From positions 1-64,000 of the forward strand of contig JAAWAN010000020.1 in assembly GCA_022792175.1 (NCBI GenBank): 64,000 nucleotides of DNA. Direction: 5' to 3'. The notes under the pieces were generated by a model. That model searched no databases and was not told the DNA's origin. It saw only the letters and a list, made by a program, of their open reading frames with translations. This document shows, one piece after another, positions 51,100 through 59,013 of the stretch. The first letter of the stretch is position 1. Each line of letters begins with the position of its first letter. The translations under genes were made by a program, and so were the position numbers. Source of the stretch: Provencibacterium sp. GTDB lineage: Bacteria; Bacillota; Clostridia; Oscillospirales; Ruminococcaceae.

Positions 51100-52371
51100 A
51101 TGCAAAACTCTTTTCACAGAGAGCAGGTGGCTGACGGTATCTATTTTTCCCATGTTGCCGACAGCAAGTTTTATTCCAACTGCCTTTCGGTCAGCCTGAT
51201 TGTGCCGCTCGCGGCCGAAACGGTAACCGATAATGCGGTCGTTCCCCCGGTGCTGCGGCTCGGCTGCCGCACCTGCCCGGACTTCACCGCCCTCAACCGC
51301 CGCCTCGGGCTTCTCTATGGGGCGACGCTCAGTAGCGATGTCATGCGCTTTGGCGCTTATCAGGTGCTCAGCGTTTCCGCTAAGGGGCTGGACCGGCGCG
51401 TCGCTCTCAGGGGGGAGGATATGGTCCGGGAGCTCTGCACGCTGATCTGCGATATTGTGCTCGATCCGCTGCTTTTGGATGGCGTATTCGGCAAAGATCA
51501 GGTCGAGCTCGAGCAGCACAACCTGATGGATACCATCCTTTCGGAAATCAACGATAAGCGCATCTATGCCCAGGCGCAGTGCCATTCGCTGATGTTCGGC
51601 GATTCCCCCCGTGCGCTGCGGCCATATGGAACGGTCGAACAGGCACAGAAAATTACCCCCCTTTCTGCTTATGAGGCCTACTGCCGCATGCTGAAAACGG
51701 CGCAGATTGAGCTGATGTTTGTCGGCAGCGGGGATTATGAAACAGCGCTCGAGGCGTTTCGCGAGCGCTTTTCCGGAATCAGCCGGGAAGGGGTGCAAAA
51801 GGCCTCTCCCTCGGTGGCAGAGCTTTCCGGGCCGGTGAAGGAGCGCACCGAGACGATGGAGGTCAATCAGTCCAAGCTGGTCATGGGCTTTCGCTGCCGC
51901 CCGCAGGATGAGCGCAGCGTTTACGATCTTCGCCTGATGAGCGCGATGTATGGCGGAACGCCCTTCTCCAAGCTTTTCCTCAATGTGCGCGAAAAGCTGA
52001 GCCTGTGCTACTACTGCTCCTCGCGCTATGACCGCAGCAACGGTACGCTGCTCGTCAGCAGCGGGGTAGAGAAGGATAAAAAGCAGGCGGCCTATGAGGA
52101 AATCCTCCGTCAGCTGCAGGCGCTGCGCGATGGGGAATTTACGGATGAGGATCTGCAGAATACCGTTTTGGCGATGAATACCGGCTTTGCAGCAACAGGG
52201 GATTCGCTCTATGCTCTCGAAAACTGGTATCTGACGCAGATTCTTTTCGGCCAGCAGCATTCTCCGGAGGAGGAGCGCACGGTGATGCAGACACTCACCC
52301 GCGAAGAGGTTGTAGAGGCGGCGCGCGGCACCGAGCTCGACTCGGTCTACTTCCTGACAACGGCGGACTAA
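51100..52371 (+). CDS. yfmF: M16-family peptidase homolog, inactive-type subunit (YfmF-like)
   Basis: A 423-residue member of the pitrilysin (M16) family. It keeps the M16 fold (VNQSKLVMGFRCRPQDERSVYDLRLMSAMYGGTPFSKLFLNVREKLSLCYYCSSRYD) but has no HxxEH zinc motif at the N-terminal position, so it is the non-catalytic partner. The active partner is encoded next. The pair corresponds to YfmF/YfmH of Firmicutes, linked in annotation to modification of elongation factor P. AAGGAAGG precedes ATG 51100. Confidence 0.88.
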   Translation: MQNSFHREQVADGIYFSHVADSKFYSNCLSVSLIVPLAAETVTDNAVVPPVLRLGCRTCPDFTALNRRLGLLYGATLSSDVMRFGAYQVLSVSAKGLDRRVALRGEDMVRELCTLICDIVLDPLLLDGVFGKDQVELEQHNLMDTILSEINDKRIYAQAQCHSLMFGDSPRALRPYGTVEQAQKITPLSAYEAYCRMLKTAQIELMFVGSGDYETALEAFRERFSGISREGVQKASPSVAELSGPVKERTETMEVNQSKLVMGFRCRPQDERSVYDLRLMSAMYGGTPFSKLFLNVREKLSLCYYCSSRYDRSNGTLLVSSGVEKDKKQAAYEEILRQLQALRDGEFTDEDLQNTVLAMNTGFAATGDSLYALENWYLTQILFGQQHSPEEERTVMQTLTREEVVEAARGTELDSVYFLTTAD

Positions 52372-52435
52372 CGCCCCTTTGCCCCCTTCAGCGTCATTAA
52401 AAGAGGGCGCAGCATGCAGAAAGGAAATGATGACT

Positions 52436-53713
52436 ATGGAAACTATCCGTTCGGGACGGCTTAAGCAGCAGTATATTTCGCTGACGCACGAGAGCGGTTT
52501 GCGGATTTACCTCTGCCCGATGAAGGGCTTTAACACCGCCTATGCCATGCTCGGAACCCCCTATGGCTCGGTGGATGTCTGCTTTAAAACCGACCGCGAT
52601 GAGGACTTTGCGGAGGTGCCTGCGGGCATTGCCCATTTTCTGGAGCACAAGCTCTTTGAAAATGAGGACTGCGATGCCTTTGCGCGCTATGCCAAAACGG
52701 GCGCCTCGGCCAATGCTTTTACCTCCTTTAACCGCACCTGCTATCTCTTCGAAAGTGCGGAAAATTTTGCCGATTCGCTGGAAATCCTTCTCGATTTTGT
52801 CACCCACCCCTATTTCACCCAGCAAACGGTGGATAAGGAGCAGGGGATTATCGGCCAGGAAATCCGGATGTATGAGGACAGCCCCGGCTGGCGAGTGATG
52901 TTTAATCTTCTCTGTGCGCTCTACCACAAAAACCCGGTGCGCATCGATATTGCGGGCACAGTGGAATCGATTGCGCAGATCAATGCTGACCTGCTGTACC
53001 GCTGTTACAACACCTTCTATAACCTGAGTAACATGGTGCTGGCGGTGGCGGGGAATTTTGATGTGGATGAGGCGCTGCGCGTTGCGGATAAAGTACTCAA
53101 AAAGACCGAACCGGTTCATATTGAATACCGCCGCAGCGATGAGCCGGATACGGTCTGTAAGCGCTATGCCGAGCAGAAACTGGCCGTATCCACCCCGCTG
53201 TTTGATATCGGCTTTAAGGCGCTGCCCGGCGATTACACCGAAAATACCCTCAACTCGGTTCTGGATGAGATGCTGGTAGAAATCATTGCGGGAGAAAGCT
53301 CCTCGCTCTACCGCCGGCTTTATGACCGCTCGCTGATTAACGGCGTCTTTTCCGGGGAGAGCATGGTCGGGCGCGATTATATCTGCAGTATGTTCAGCGG
53401 GGAATCAAGCGACCCGAAGCAGGTATATGAAGAGCTCTGCGCAGAGGTAACCCGGCTGCGGGAGAAGGGGATTGACGAGGAAATCTTCCGGGTAGCGAAG
53501 GCCACCATCTATGGGCGGTATATCAGCGCCTTTGACAGTGTGGAAGGGGTTGGCGGCCTGCTGATAAACGGCGCGTTTGGCGGCGTTGGCATGTATGAGC
53601 TGGTGGATGCGGCGGCATCGGTGACCAGAGAAGGGCTCGAAAAGCGGCTGCAGGAGGCATTTCTGGTTGAGCGCAGCGCGCTCTCGGTCATCTGGCCGGA
53701 TAGCCTGCGGTAA
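52436..53713 (+). CDS. yfmH: M16-family zinc peptidase (YfmH-like)
   Basis: A 425-residue M16 peptidase with the inverted zinc motif HFLEH (His67 to His71) and downstream Glu in EQGIIGQEIRMYEDSPGW. It likely works as a dimer with YfmF. Three in-frame ATGs cluster at 52427, 52430 and 52436; AAGGA (52421-52425) is best spaced for 52436, which also gives the usual family length. It lies 64 bases after yfmF and 18 before lgt, so the three probably share the transcript with the structured leader. Confidence 0.92.
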   Translation: METIRSGRLKQQYISLTHESGLRIYLCPMKGFNTAYAMLGTPYGSVDVCFKTDRDEDFAEVPAGIAHFLEHKLFENEDCDAFARYAKTGASANAFTSFNRTCYLFESAENFADSLEILLDFVTHPYFTQQTVDKEQGIIGQEIRMYEDSPGWRVMFNLLCALYHKNPVRIDIAGTVESIAQINADLLYRCYNTFYNLSNMVLAVAGNFDVDEALRVADKVLKKTEPVHIEYRRSDEPDTVCKRYAEQKLAVSTPLFDIGFKALPGDYTENTLNSVLDEMLVEIIAGESSSLYRRLYDRSLINGVFSGESMVGRDYICSMFSGESSDPKQVYEELCAEVTRLREKGIDEEIFRVAKATIYGRYISAFDSVEGVGGLLINGAFGGVGMYELVDAAASVTREGLEKRLQEAFLVERSALSVIWPDSLR

Positions 53714-53731
53714 CGGGAGGACAGATTGGAT

Positions 53732-54826
53732 ATGAGCGAAACGCTTGCATTCCCCGGGCTGGGGCTGGAATTTTCACTGAACCGCGTCGCCTTCACCATC
53801 GGGCCGGTTACCATCTACTGGTATGGGATTATCGTAGCGCTGGCCTTTCTGGCCGGCATCTCCTATGCGCTCTCCCGGGTAAAGAGCTTCGGGCTGGACG
53901 GCGACCGTGTGATTGATGTGGTGATTATCGGCGCTATCGGCGGCATTGTCGGCGCGCGGCTCTACTATGTCGCCTTTTCCTGGGATCAGTTTAAGGATGA
54001 TCCGGTGCGCATTTTCATGACCTGGCAGGGGGGCATCGCCATCTATGGCGGCATTATCGGCGCTTTCCTTGCGGGACTGCTGATGTGCAAAATCCGGGGC
54101 GTTAAATTTTTGCCGATGCTGGATCTGGCGGTTGGCGGCATGATTTTAGGGCAGGCCATCGGGCGCTGGGGGAACTTTGTCAACATTGAGGCGTTCGGCG
54201 GCAACACCACCCTCCCCTGGGGGATGACCTCCCCGGTCATCACCAACTATCTGCAGAGCCATCTCAATGAGCTCAGTGCCATTCATATGCAGGTGGACCC
54301 GTCGCTGCCGGTACACCCCACCTTCCTCTATGAATCCATCTGGTGCCTGGCGGGCTTTATCGTCATCGCGCTGTATACCAGCCATCGCCGTTTTGATGGG
54401 GAGCTGCTGCTGCTTTATACCGCCTGGTATGGGCTGGGGCGTTCGGTGATTGAAGGGCTACGTACCGACAGCCTGCTGCTGGGCACCATCCGCATTTCCC
54501 AGCTGCTGGCGATCCTCTGCGTTTTAGGTTCGGCGGTCACCTGGGCGGTGATCCGCTCGAAGATTCACCGCAGCGCTGACCCCAACTACTTAAAGCTGTA
54601 TGTGTATACCGAGGAGGGGCAAAGCATTCTGGCAGGCACCTTTTACCCCGTGAAAGGGAAACAGGGCGCCTCAGAGGAAAAGCTTTCAGAGGAAGAAGCC
54701 GAGAAAGAGGCCCCGGATACGCAGGAGGCGGGTTCTGTAGAGCCCGCCTGCAGTCAGCAGGAGCCGGCTGCCGGTTCGGAAGAGGAGCAGCAGAGTCCCG
54801 ATGAGCAGAAGAAAGACGGGGAATAG
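53732..54826 (+). CDS. lgt: Prolipoprotein diacylglyceryl transferase
   Basis: A 364-residue, seven-helix membrane enzyme that transfers diacylglycerol to the lipobox cysteine of prolipoproteins. The Lgt signature is GRWGNFVNIEAFG; further marks are WYGIIVALAFLAG, GGIAIYGGIIGAFLAG and HPTFLYES. After about residue 285 there is an extra acidic tail rich in Glu, Gln and Ser, which many Lgt proteins lack. ATG 53732 lies 10 bases after GGGAGGA; TTG 53726 in frame is too close. Substrates in this window include the lipoproteins at 5507 and 39861. Confidence 0.95.
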   Translation: MSETLAFPGLGLEFSLNRVAFTIGPVTIYWYGIIVALAFLAGISYALSRVKSFGLDGDRVIDVVIIGAIGGIVGARLYYVAFSWDQFKDDPVRIFMTWQGGIAIYGGIIGAFLAGLLMCKIRGVKFLPMLDLAVGGMILGQAIGRWGNFVNIEAFGGNTTLPWGMTSPVITNYLQSHLNELSAIHMQVDPSLPVHPTFLYESIWCLAGFIVIALYTSHRRFDGELLLLYTAWYGLGRSVIEGLRTDSLLLGTIRISQLLAILCVLGSAVTWAVIRSKIHRSADPNYLKLYVYTEEGQSILAGTFYPVKGKQGASEEKLSEEEAEKEAPDTQEAGSVEPACSQQEPAAGSEEEQQSPDEQKKDGE

Positions 54827-54948
54827 GCAGCCACCGCTGCCGGAGCTTACCTGAAGGCCCAGTCAGTGAGAATGGCCGGGCCTTATCAAGAAGGAATCCG
54901 GCCACAGAAGAGGCGCGCTTAAGCGCTGTGAGCAGGGAGGGATAGAAA

Positions 54949-55806
54949 ATGGCAGCTGTTTTGATAGATGGCAAGGCGGTGTCTGCCAGTGTGCGGGCGC
55001 AGCTGAAAGAAGAGGTACAGGCGCTGCGGGAAGAGGGGATAACCCCCGGCCTGGCGGTGATTATTGTAGGGGATGACGACGCATCCCACCGGTATGTGCG
55101 CAACAAAAAAAAGGGCTGCGAGGAGCTAGGCATCTATTCGCAGGTGCATATGCTGCCTAAAGAAACGCGGATGGAAGAGCTGCTCTCGCTGATAAGCACT
55201 CTCAACACCGACCCGTTGATTGACGGGATTCTGGTTCAGCTCCCGCTTCCAAAGGGGCTGGATGAAAAGCGGGTGATTGAGGCTATCGATCCCGGCAAGG
55301 ATGTGGATGCTTTCAGCGAGGTCAATGTTGGCCGGATTATGATTGGGAATTATACCTTTTTGCCCTGCACCCCGGCGGGGATTATCGAGCTTCTCCGGCA
55401 TGCGAACGTAGAGATTGAGGGCAAGGAGTGCGTCGTCATCGGGCGCAGCAACATTGTCGGCAAGCCGATGGCCATGCTGCTGATGCACGCGAACGCAACG
55501 GTGACCATCTGCCATTCCCGCACGAAAAACCTTTCGGAGGTAACGCGGCGCGCCGATATTCTGGTGGCGGCCATCGGCAAGCCGAAGTTTGTCACTGCCG
55601 ATATGGTGAAGCCGGGCGCAGTGGTCATTGATGTGGGGATGAACCGGGATGAAAACGGCAGGCTCTGCGGCGATGTGGACTTTGAAGCCGTTCGAGAGAA
55701 GGCGGGCGCCATTACGCCGGTGCCCGGCGGCGTAGGGCCGATGACCATTACCACCCTGCTTAAAAATACGGTGACGGCCGCTAAGCTTCACCATGCCTCC
55801 CGCTGA
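54949..55806 (+). CDS. folD: Methylenetetrahydrofolate dehydrogenase/cyclohydrolase
   Basis: A 285-residue bifunctional enzyme interconverting 5,10-methylene-, methenyl- and 10-formyl-tetrahydrofolate with NADP. Motifs: YVRNKKKGCEELGI (catalytic Lys), DGILVQLPLPKGLDE, DVDAFSEVNVGRI, CTPAGIIELL, VIGRSNIVGKPMAMLL (nucleotide site) and PVPGGVGPMTI. GGGAGGGA precedes ATG 54949. A weak stem-loop (AAGGCCC/GGGCCTT, 54854-54884) lies between lgt and folD. Confidence 0.97.
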   Translation: MAAVLIDGKAVSASVRAQLKEEVQALREEGITPGLAVIIVGDDDASHRYVRNKKKGCEELGIYSQVHMLPKETRMEELLSLISTLNTDPLIDGILVQLPLPKGLDEKRVIEAIDPGKDVDAFSEVNVGRIMIGNYTFLPCTPAGIIELLRHANVEIEGKECVVIGRSNIVGKPMAMLLMHANATVTICHSRTKNLSEVTRRADILVAAIGKPKFVTADMVKPGAVVIDVGMNRDENGRLCGDVDFEAVREKAGAITPVPGGVGPMTITTLLKNTVTAAKLHHASR

Positions 55807-55832
55807 TTCCGGTCCCTTTGCCGCATAAAAGC

Positions 55833-55861
55833 TTGACTTTGCGGGAAGGCTGTGGTAGAAT
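55833..55861 (+). promoter_or_regulatory. rplU operon promoter
   Basis: TTGACT (55833-55838), 17-base spacer, TAGAAT (55856-55861). It leaves a leader of about 88 bases before rplU, where an L21-type autoregulatory structure could lie, though I could not recognise one. Confidence 0.75.
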
Positions 55862-55955
55862 AAACCATGCCGCATGTATAGGGTTAAAGTGCGTTTGAAT
55901 GAGCTTTCAGCCGCCGCCCGGAACAGCGAGCCTAAAGAGAAAGAGGATTCTCACC

Positions 55956-56267
55956 ATGTATGCAATTGTAGAAGTGGGCGGTAAGCAGTACCGCGTCAGC
56001 GAGGGAGACATCATCTTCGTAGAGAAGATGAACGCGGCAGAAGAGGCCGGTGTAACTCTCGAAAAGGTGGTTGCCGTTGGCGAAGAGGGCAGCCTGAATG
56101 TCGGCGCTCCCTATGTTTCGGGCGCGAAGGTTGAGGCCAAGGTTCTCAAGAATGGCAAGGCGAAGAAGATTACCGTTTTCACCTACCGCTCCAAGAAGGA
56201 TTCGAAGCGCAAGATGGGTCACCGTCAGCCTTATACCAAGCTGCAGATCGAAAAGATTACGGCATAG
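55956..56267 (+). CDS. rplU: Ribosomal protein L21
   Basis: A 103-residue large-subunit protein beginning [18 protein letters not shown] and ending with the L21 signature [22 protein letters not shown]. The start at 55956 follows AAAGAGGA; in-frame codons upstream are leader sequence. It is the first gene of the rplU-prp-rpmA operon, the conserved Firmicutes order. Confidence 0.97.
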   Translation: MYAIVEVGGKQYRVSEGDIIFVEKMNAAEEAGVTLEKVVAVGEEGSLNVGAPYVSGAKVEAKVLKNGKAKKITVFTYRSKKDSKRKMGHRQPYTKLQIEKITA

Positions 56268-56271
56268 GCAG

Positions 56272-56592
56272 ATGATTAACATCCGTTTTTTGAAAAACGG
56301 GGGCTGCTATCGTTCGTTTGAAGTTTCCGGACATGCAGGATATGCAGAGAAGGGCAGCGATATCGTCTGCGCGGCGGTGAGCTCCTCGGTTCAGCTGGCC
56401 ATCAACACCTTTACGGATGTGATGGAATTGCCTGCTGAAACACAGGTGGAGGAAAACCGCATTGCTTTTGCAGTGAAAACAGATGAACCTGCAGCGCAGC
56501 AGCTGATGGAAGGGCTTTATCGCCATATGTCGCTGTTATCGGAGGATTATCCGCAGAATGTGCGGGTAAAGGTGACTAACAGGAATGCTTAG
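56272..56592 (+). CDS. prp: Ribosomal-processing cysteine protease Prp
   Basis: A 106-residue cysteine protease (YsxB family) that removes the N-terminal extension of ribosomal protein L27. The active site is VSGHAGYAEKGSDIVCAAVS, with His and Cys. ATG 56272 is 4 bases after the rplU stop, so translation is coupled. The L27 encoded 12 bases downstream carries the matching cleavage motif. Confidence 0.93.
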   Translation: MINIRFLKNGGCYRSFEVSGHAGYAEKGSDIVCAAVSSSVQLAINTFTDVMELPAETQVEENRIAFAVKTDEPAAQQLMEGLYRHMSLLSEDYPQNVRVKVTNRNA

Positions 56593-56604
56593 GAGGTAGT
56601 TTTC

Positions 56605-56892
56605 ATGATTAAGCTTGATCTTCAGTTTTTTGCACATAAGAAGGGCGTCGGTTCCACCAAAAACGGCCGCGATTCCGAGTCCAAGCGTCTGGGCGTAAAG
56701 CGGGCGGATGGGCAGTTCGTTCTGGCGGGCAACATTCTGGTCCGTCAGCGCGGCACGCATATTCATCCCGGCGAGAATGTCGGCATCGGAAGCGATGATA
56801 CCCTCTTTGCCAAGATGGATGGCCGCGTAAAATTTGAGCGTATGGGCCGCGACCGCAAAAAGGTCAGCATTTATGCCGCTGAGGCGAAATAA
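56605..56892 (+). CDS. rpmA: Ribosomal protein L27 (with Prp-cleaved leader)
   Basis: A 95-residue large-subunit protein. The N-terminus is [21 protein letters not shown]: the LQFF sequence just before AHKKG is the extension that Prp removes in Firmicutes, exposing the N-terminus that reaches the peptidyl transferase centre. The rest ([40 protein letters not shown]) is standard L27. AGGAGGT precedes ATG 56605. A long perfect terminator ends the operon. Confidence 0.97.
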   Translation: MIKLDLQFFAHKKGVGSTKNGRDSESKRLGVKRADGQFVLAGNILVRQRGTHIHPGENVGIGSDDTLFAKMDGRVKFERMGRDRKKVSIYAAEAK

Positions 56893-56906
56893 GCAGAATC
56901 ACAGGA

Positions 56907-56959
56907 AGGACCCCTGAAGGGAAAAGCAGCTGCTTTTCCCTTCAGGGGTCCTTTTTTTC
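56907..56959 (+). terminator. Terminator of rplU-prp-rpmA
   Basis: A perfect palindrome with 23-base arms (56907-56929 and 56930-56952), GC-rich outside, followed by T7. It lies 14 bases after rpmA. Confidence 0.93.
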
Positions 56960-57030
56960 GTCCGCCTTTTTGGGAAGCGTCCCCATTTTTGCAGCCCCCT
57001 GCAGAAATCTACAGGCTTTGCGCCCTCCCC

Positions 57031-57064
57031 TCGACCGGTTTTTTCCATGGATAGGCTCTATAAT
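57031..57064 (+). promoter_or_regulatory. spoIIG-type promoter with 22-base spacer
   Basis: TATAAT (57059-57064) has no good -35 at 17 bases, but TCGACC (57031-57036) lies exactly 22 bases upstream. The Bacillus subtilis spoIIG promoter has this abnormal 22-base spacing and needs Spo0A-P bound over its -35. CTCGACC here also partly matches the Spo0A box (TTCGACA). Confidence 0.5.
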
Positions 57065-57089
57065 AGGGTTAAAGGCGTTAAAAAACGGG

Positions 57090-57113
57090 CGGTTGCTTTA
57101 GCGACCGTTTTTT
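57090..57113 (+). terminator. Terminator-like hairpin in spoIIGA leader
   Basis: CGGTTGC (57090-57096), loop TTTA, GCGACCG (57101-57107), then TTTTTT. It lies between the promoter and the spoIIGA start, so it may attenuate transcription. Confidence 0.5.
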
Positions 57114-57134
57114 AAGAGCAGAGGGGGAATGCCC

Positions 57135-58022
57135 TTGATTATTTATGTAGATGTGCTGATTGTTCTCAACTTTATCGTGAACTATCTTTTGCTGGCGGCT
57201 GCGGCTCGGTTCGGCGGAGGGGTGGCCTCCCGGCTTCGCCTGGCGCTCTCTGCACTTTTGGGGGCATTCTTCTCGCTGACGCTTTTTTTGCCCCCCCTGC
57301 CGCCGGTAGTGAATGCGGCGATGAAACTGGGGCTTTCCTGCCTGCTGGCGGCGGTTGCAGGCGGTTATCGGGATATTTGGGGATATTTTAAGCGACTGTT
57401 TCTGCTGCTGGCCGCCAGTTTTCTGTTTGCGGGTTTGATGCTGTTTGCCGCTCTGCTGGGGGGAGGGGAGAATCTGCTTTTTTATAATGGCATCTGCTAT
57501 TTCCCCATTTCCGGGATGAAGCTGCTGTTAGGCTCGGCGGCAGCTTATGCGGCAGTGAGCCTCTGGCAGCGGCTTTTCCGGCGCGGCATGGCGGCGCAGG
57601 AGCCCTACCGGGTGCTTCTCTGCGTCGGCGGGAAAACGGCGGAGCTTGCCGGCGAGATGGATTCGCAAAACCACCTGATTGACCTGTTCAGCGGAACGCC
57701 GGTAGCCGTTGGCCCGCGGGCCCTTCTTGAGCCCGTTCTGCCGCCGGGGATATGTAGAGCGCTTTCGGGTGACTTCAGCGATTCGGTCGGGATGAGGGAT
57801 ATCCGCATGATTCCCTGCCGGACGGTGGCGGGCGAGGAACTGCTGCCGGCCTTTCGGCCGGACCGGATGATATTGGAAAATAAAAACGGGAAGCTGGAGA
57901 TAGAGGATGTTTATATTGCGGTAGCCGCCAGGCTGGATGACGCCGGGACCAAAAAACTGCTTTTAAACCCCGCCCTGACCGGGCGGAAAACGGAGAATCT
58001 GAGAATAAAGGGCGGTGCTTGA
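57135..58022 (+). CDS. spoIIGA: Sporulation sigma-E processing peptidase
   Basis: A 295-residue membrane aspartic protease that cleaves pro-sigma-E in the mother cell after a signal from the forespore. Five hydrophobic segments (residues 3-155) are followed by a cytosolic domain with the active-site region EMDSQNHLIDLFSGTPVAV; the catalytic Asp is residue 176, in DSQN instead of the usual D-S/T-G-N. I favour the TTG start at 57135: GAGGGGG (57121-57127) is 7 bases before it but only 1 base before ATG 57129. It is followed after 3 bases by sigE, the usual pair. Confidence 0.92.
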   Translation: MIIYVDVLIVLNFIVNYLLLAAAARFGGGVASRLRLALSALLGAFFSLTLFLPPLPPVVNAAMKLGLSCLLAAVAGGYRDIWGYFKRLFLLLAASFLFAGLMLFAALLGGGENLLFYNGICYFPISGMKLLLGSAAAYAAVSLWQRLFRRGMAAQEPYRVLLCVGGKTAELAGEMDSQNHLIDLFSGTPVAVGPRALLEPVLPPGICRALSGDFSDSVGMRDIRMIPCRTVAGEELLPAFRPDRMILENKNGKLEIEDVYIAVAARLDDAGTKKLLLNPALTGRKTENLRIKGGA

Positions 58023-58025
58023 AAG

Positions 58026-58748
58026 ATGCGGACAGCAATGGCGCTTCACCCCTTCAGCTGGCTGGAGAGGCTGCTTTGTGCGCTGAAGTTATCCAATGAG
58101 CTTCACTATATCAATGGGCCGGAGGTGCTTCCGGCGCCTCTCTCCAAATTGGAGGAGGAAAAGGTTTTTGCCCAGCTGGCACAGGAGGACAGCAGCCCCG
58201 CGCGCAAGACGCTGATTGTACATAACCTGCGGCTGGTGGTCTATATCGCCAAAAAATTTGAATCCAGCGGTGTAGGGGTGGAGGATTTGATTTCGATAGG
58301 AACGATTGGCCTTATCAAGGCGGTCAACACCTTTTCGCCCGAGCGCGGAATCAAGCTGGCGACCTATGCCTCCCGCTGCATCGAGAATGAGATTCTCATG
58401 TATCTGCGCAAAATCCAGAACCGCAAAAATGAGGTCTCGATTGATGAGCCGCTCAATATCGACTGGGACGGCAATGAGCTGCTGCTTTCGGACATTTTGG
58501 GAACGGAGAACGACAGCGTCAATAAAAACATCGAGATGGATGCTGAAAAGAGCATGCTGCTGCGCGCGGTGGAACGGCTGGATGAACGCGAACGGCAGAT
58601 TATGCAGCTGCGCTTTGGCCTGCTTGATGGAACCGAGCGCACCCAGAAGGAGGTTGCAGATATCATCGGCATTTCCCAATCCTATATTTCCCGGCTGGAA
58701 AAGCGGATTATCAAGCGGCTGAAAAAAGAGCTGGAAAGGCTGCTTTAA
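58026..58748 (+). CDS. sigE: RNA polymerase sporulation sigma factor sigma-E
   Basis: A 240-residue sigma-70 family factor that directs early mother-cell genes. It begins with a pro-sequence ([17 protein letters not shown]..., cleavage expected near [10 protein letters not shown]), then region 2 ([54 protein letters not shown]) and region 4 ([24 protein letters not shown]). [17 protein letters not shown] is the SigE-specific linker. AAGGGCGG precedes ATG 58026. The next gene is feoA, one base after the stop, rather than sigG. Confidence 0.96.
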   Translation: MRTAMALHPFSWLERLLCALKLSNELHYINGPEVLPAPLSKLEEEKVFAQLAQEDSSPARKTLIVHNLRLVVYIAKKFESSGVGVEDLISIGTIGLIKAVNTFSPERGIKLATYASRCIENEILMYLRKIQNRKNEVSIDEPLNIDWDGNELLLSDILGTENDSVNKNIEMDAEKSMLLRAVERLDERERQIMQLRFGLLDGTERTQKEVADIIGISQSYISRLEKRIIKRLKKELERLL

Positions 58749-58749
58749 A

Positions 58750-59013
58750 ATGAGCGGACATATGCTTAGTGATCTTCGTCCCGGTCAGAAGGCGGTTATC
58801 CTCTCGGTTGGCGGAGAGAGGAGATTCCGGCTGCGGCTGGCCGAGCTGGGACTCATCCCCGGCACGCAGGTGCAGCTGCGCCGCAGAGCGCCGCTGGGGG
58901 ACCCCATTGAAATCCGACTGCGCGGCTATGCGCTTTCCATTCGGCTAAAAGAGGCCCGGAAAATTGAAGTACAGGGAGGGGAAAGGATTGGTAAAGGCGC
59001 TCCTGTGCGGTAA
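58750..59013 (+). CDS. feoA: Ferrous iron transport protein FeoA
   Basis: An 87-residue SH3-like cytosolic protein that supports FeoB. The family core is LSDLRPGQKAVILSVGGERRFRLRLAELGLIPGTQVQLRRRAPLGDPIEIRLRGYALSIR. ATG 58750 lies one base after the sigE stop, so it is probably translated by coupling; the end overlaps feoB by 26 bases. Confidence 0.93.
   Translation: MSGHMLSDLRPGQKAVILSVGGERRFRLRLAELGLIPGTQVQLRRRAPLGDPIEIRLRGYALSIRLKEARKIEVQGGERIGKGAPVR

Noticed and set aside
55862..55955. Named L21 leader RNA
   Set aside because: Position is right but I could not see the paired elements with confidence; only the promoter is reported.
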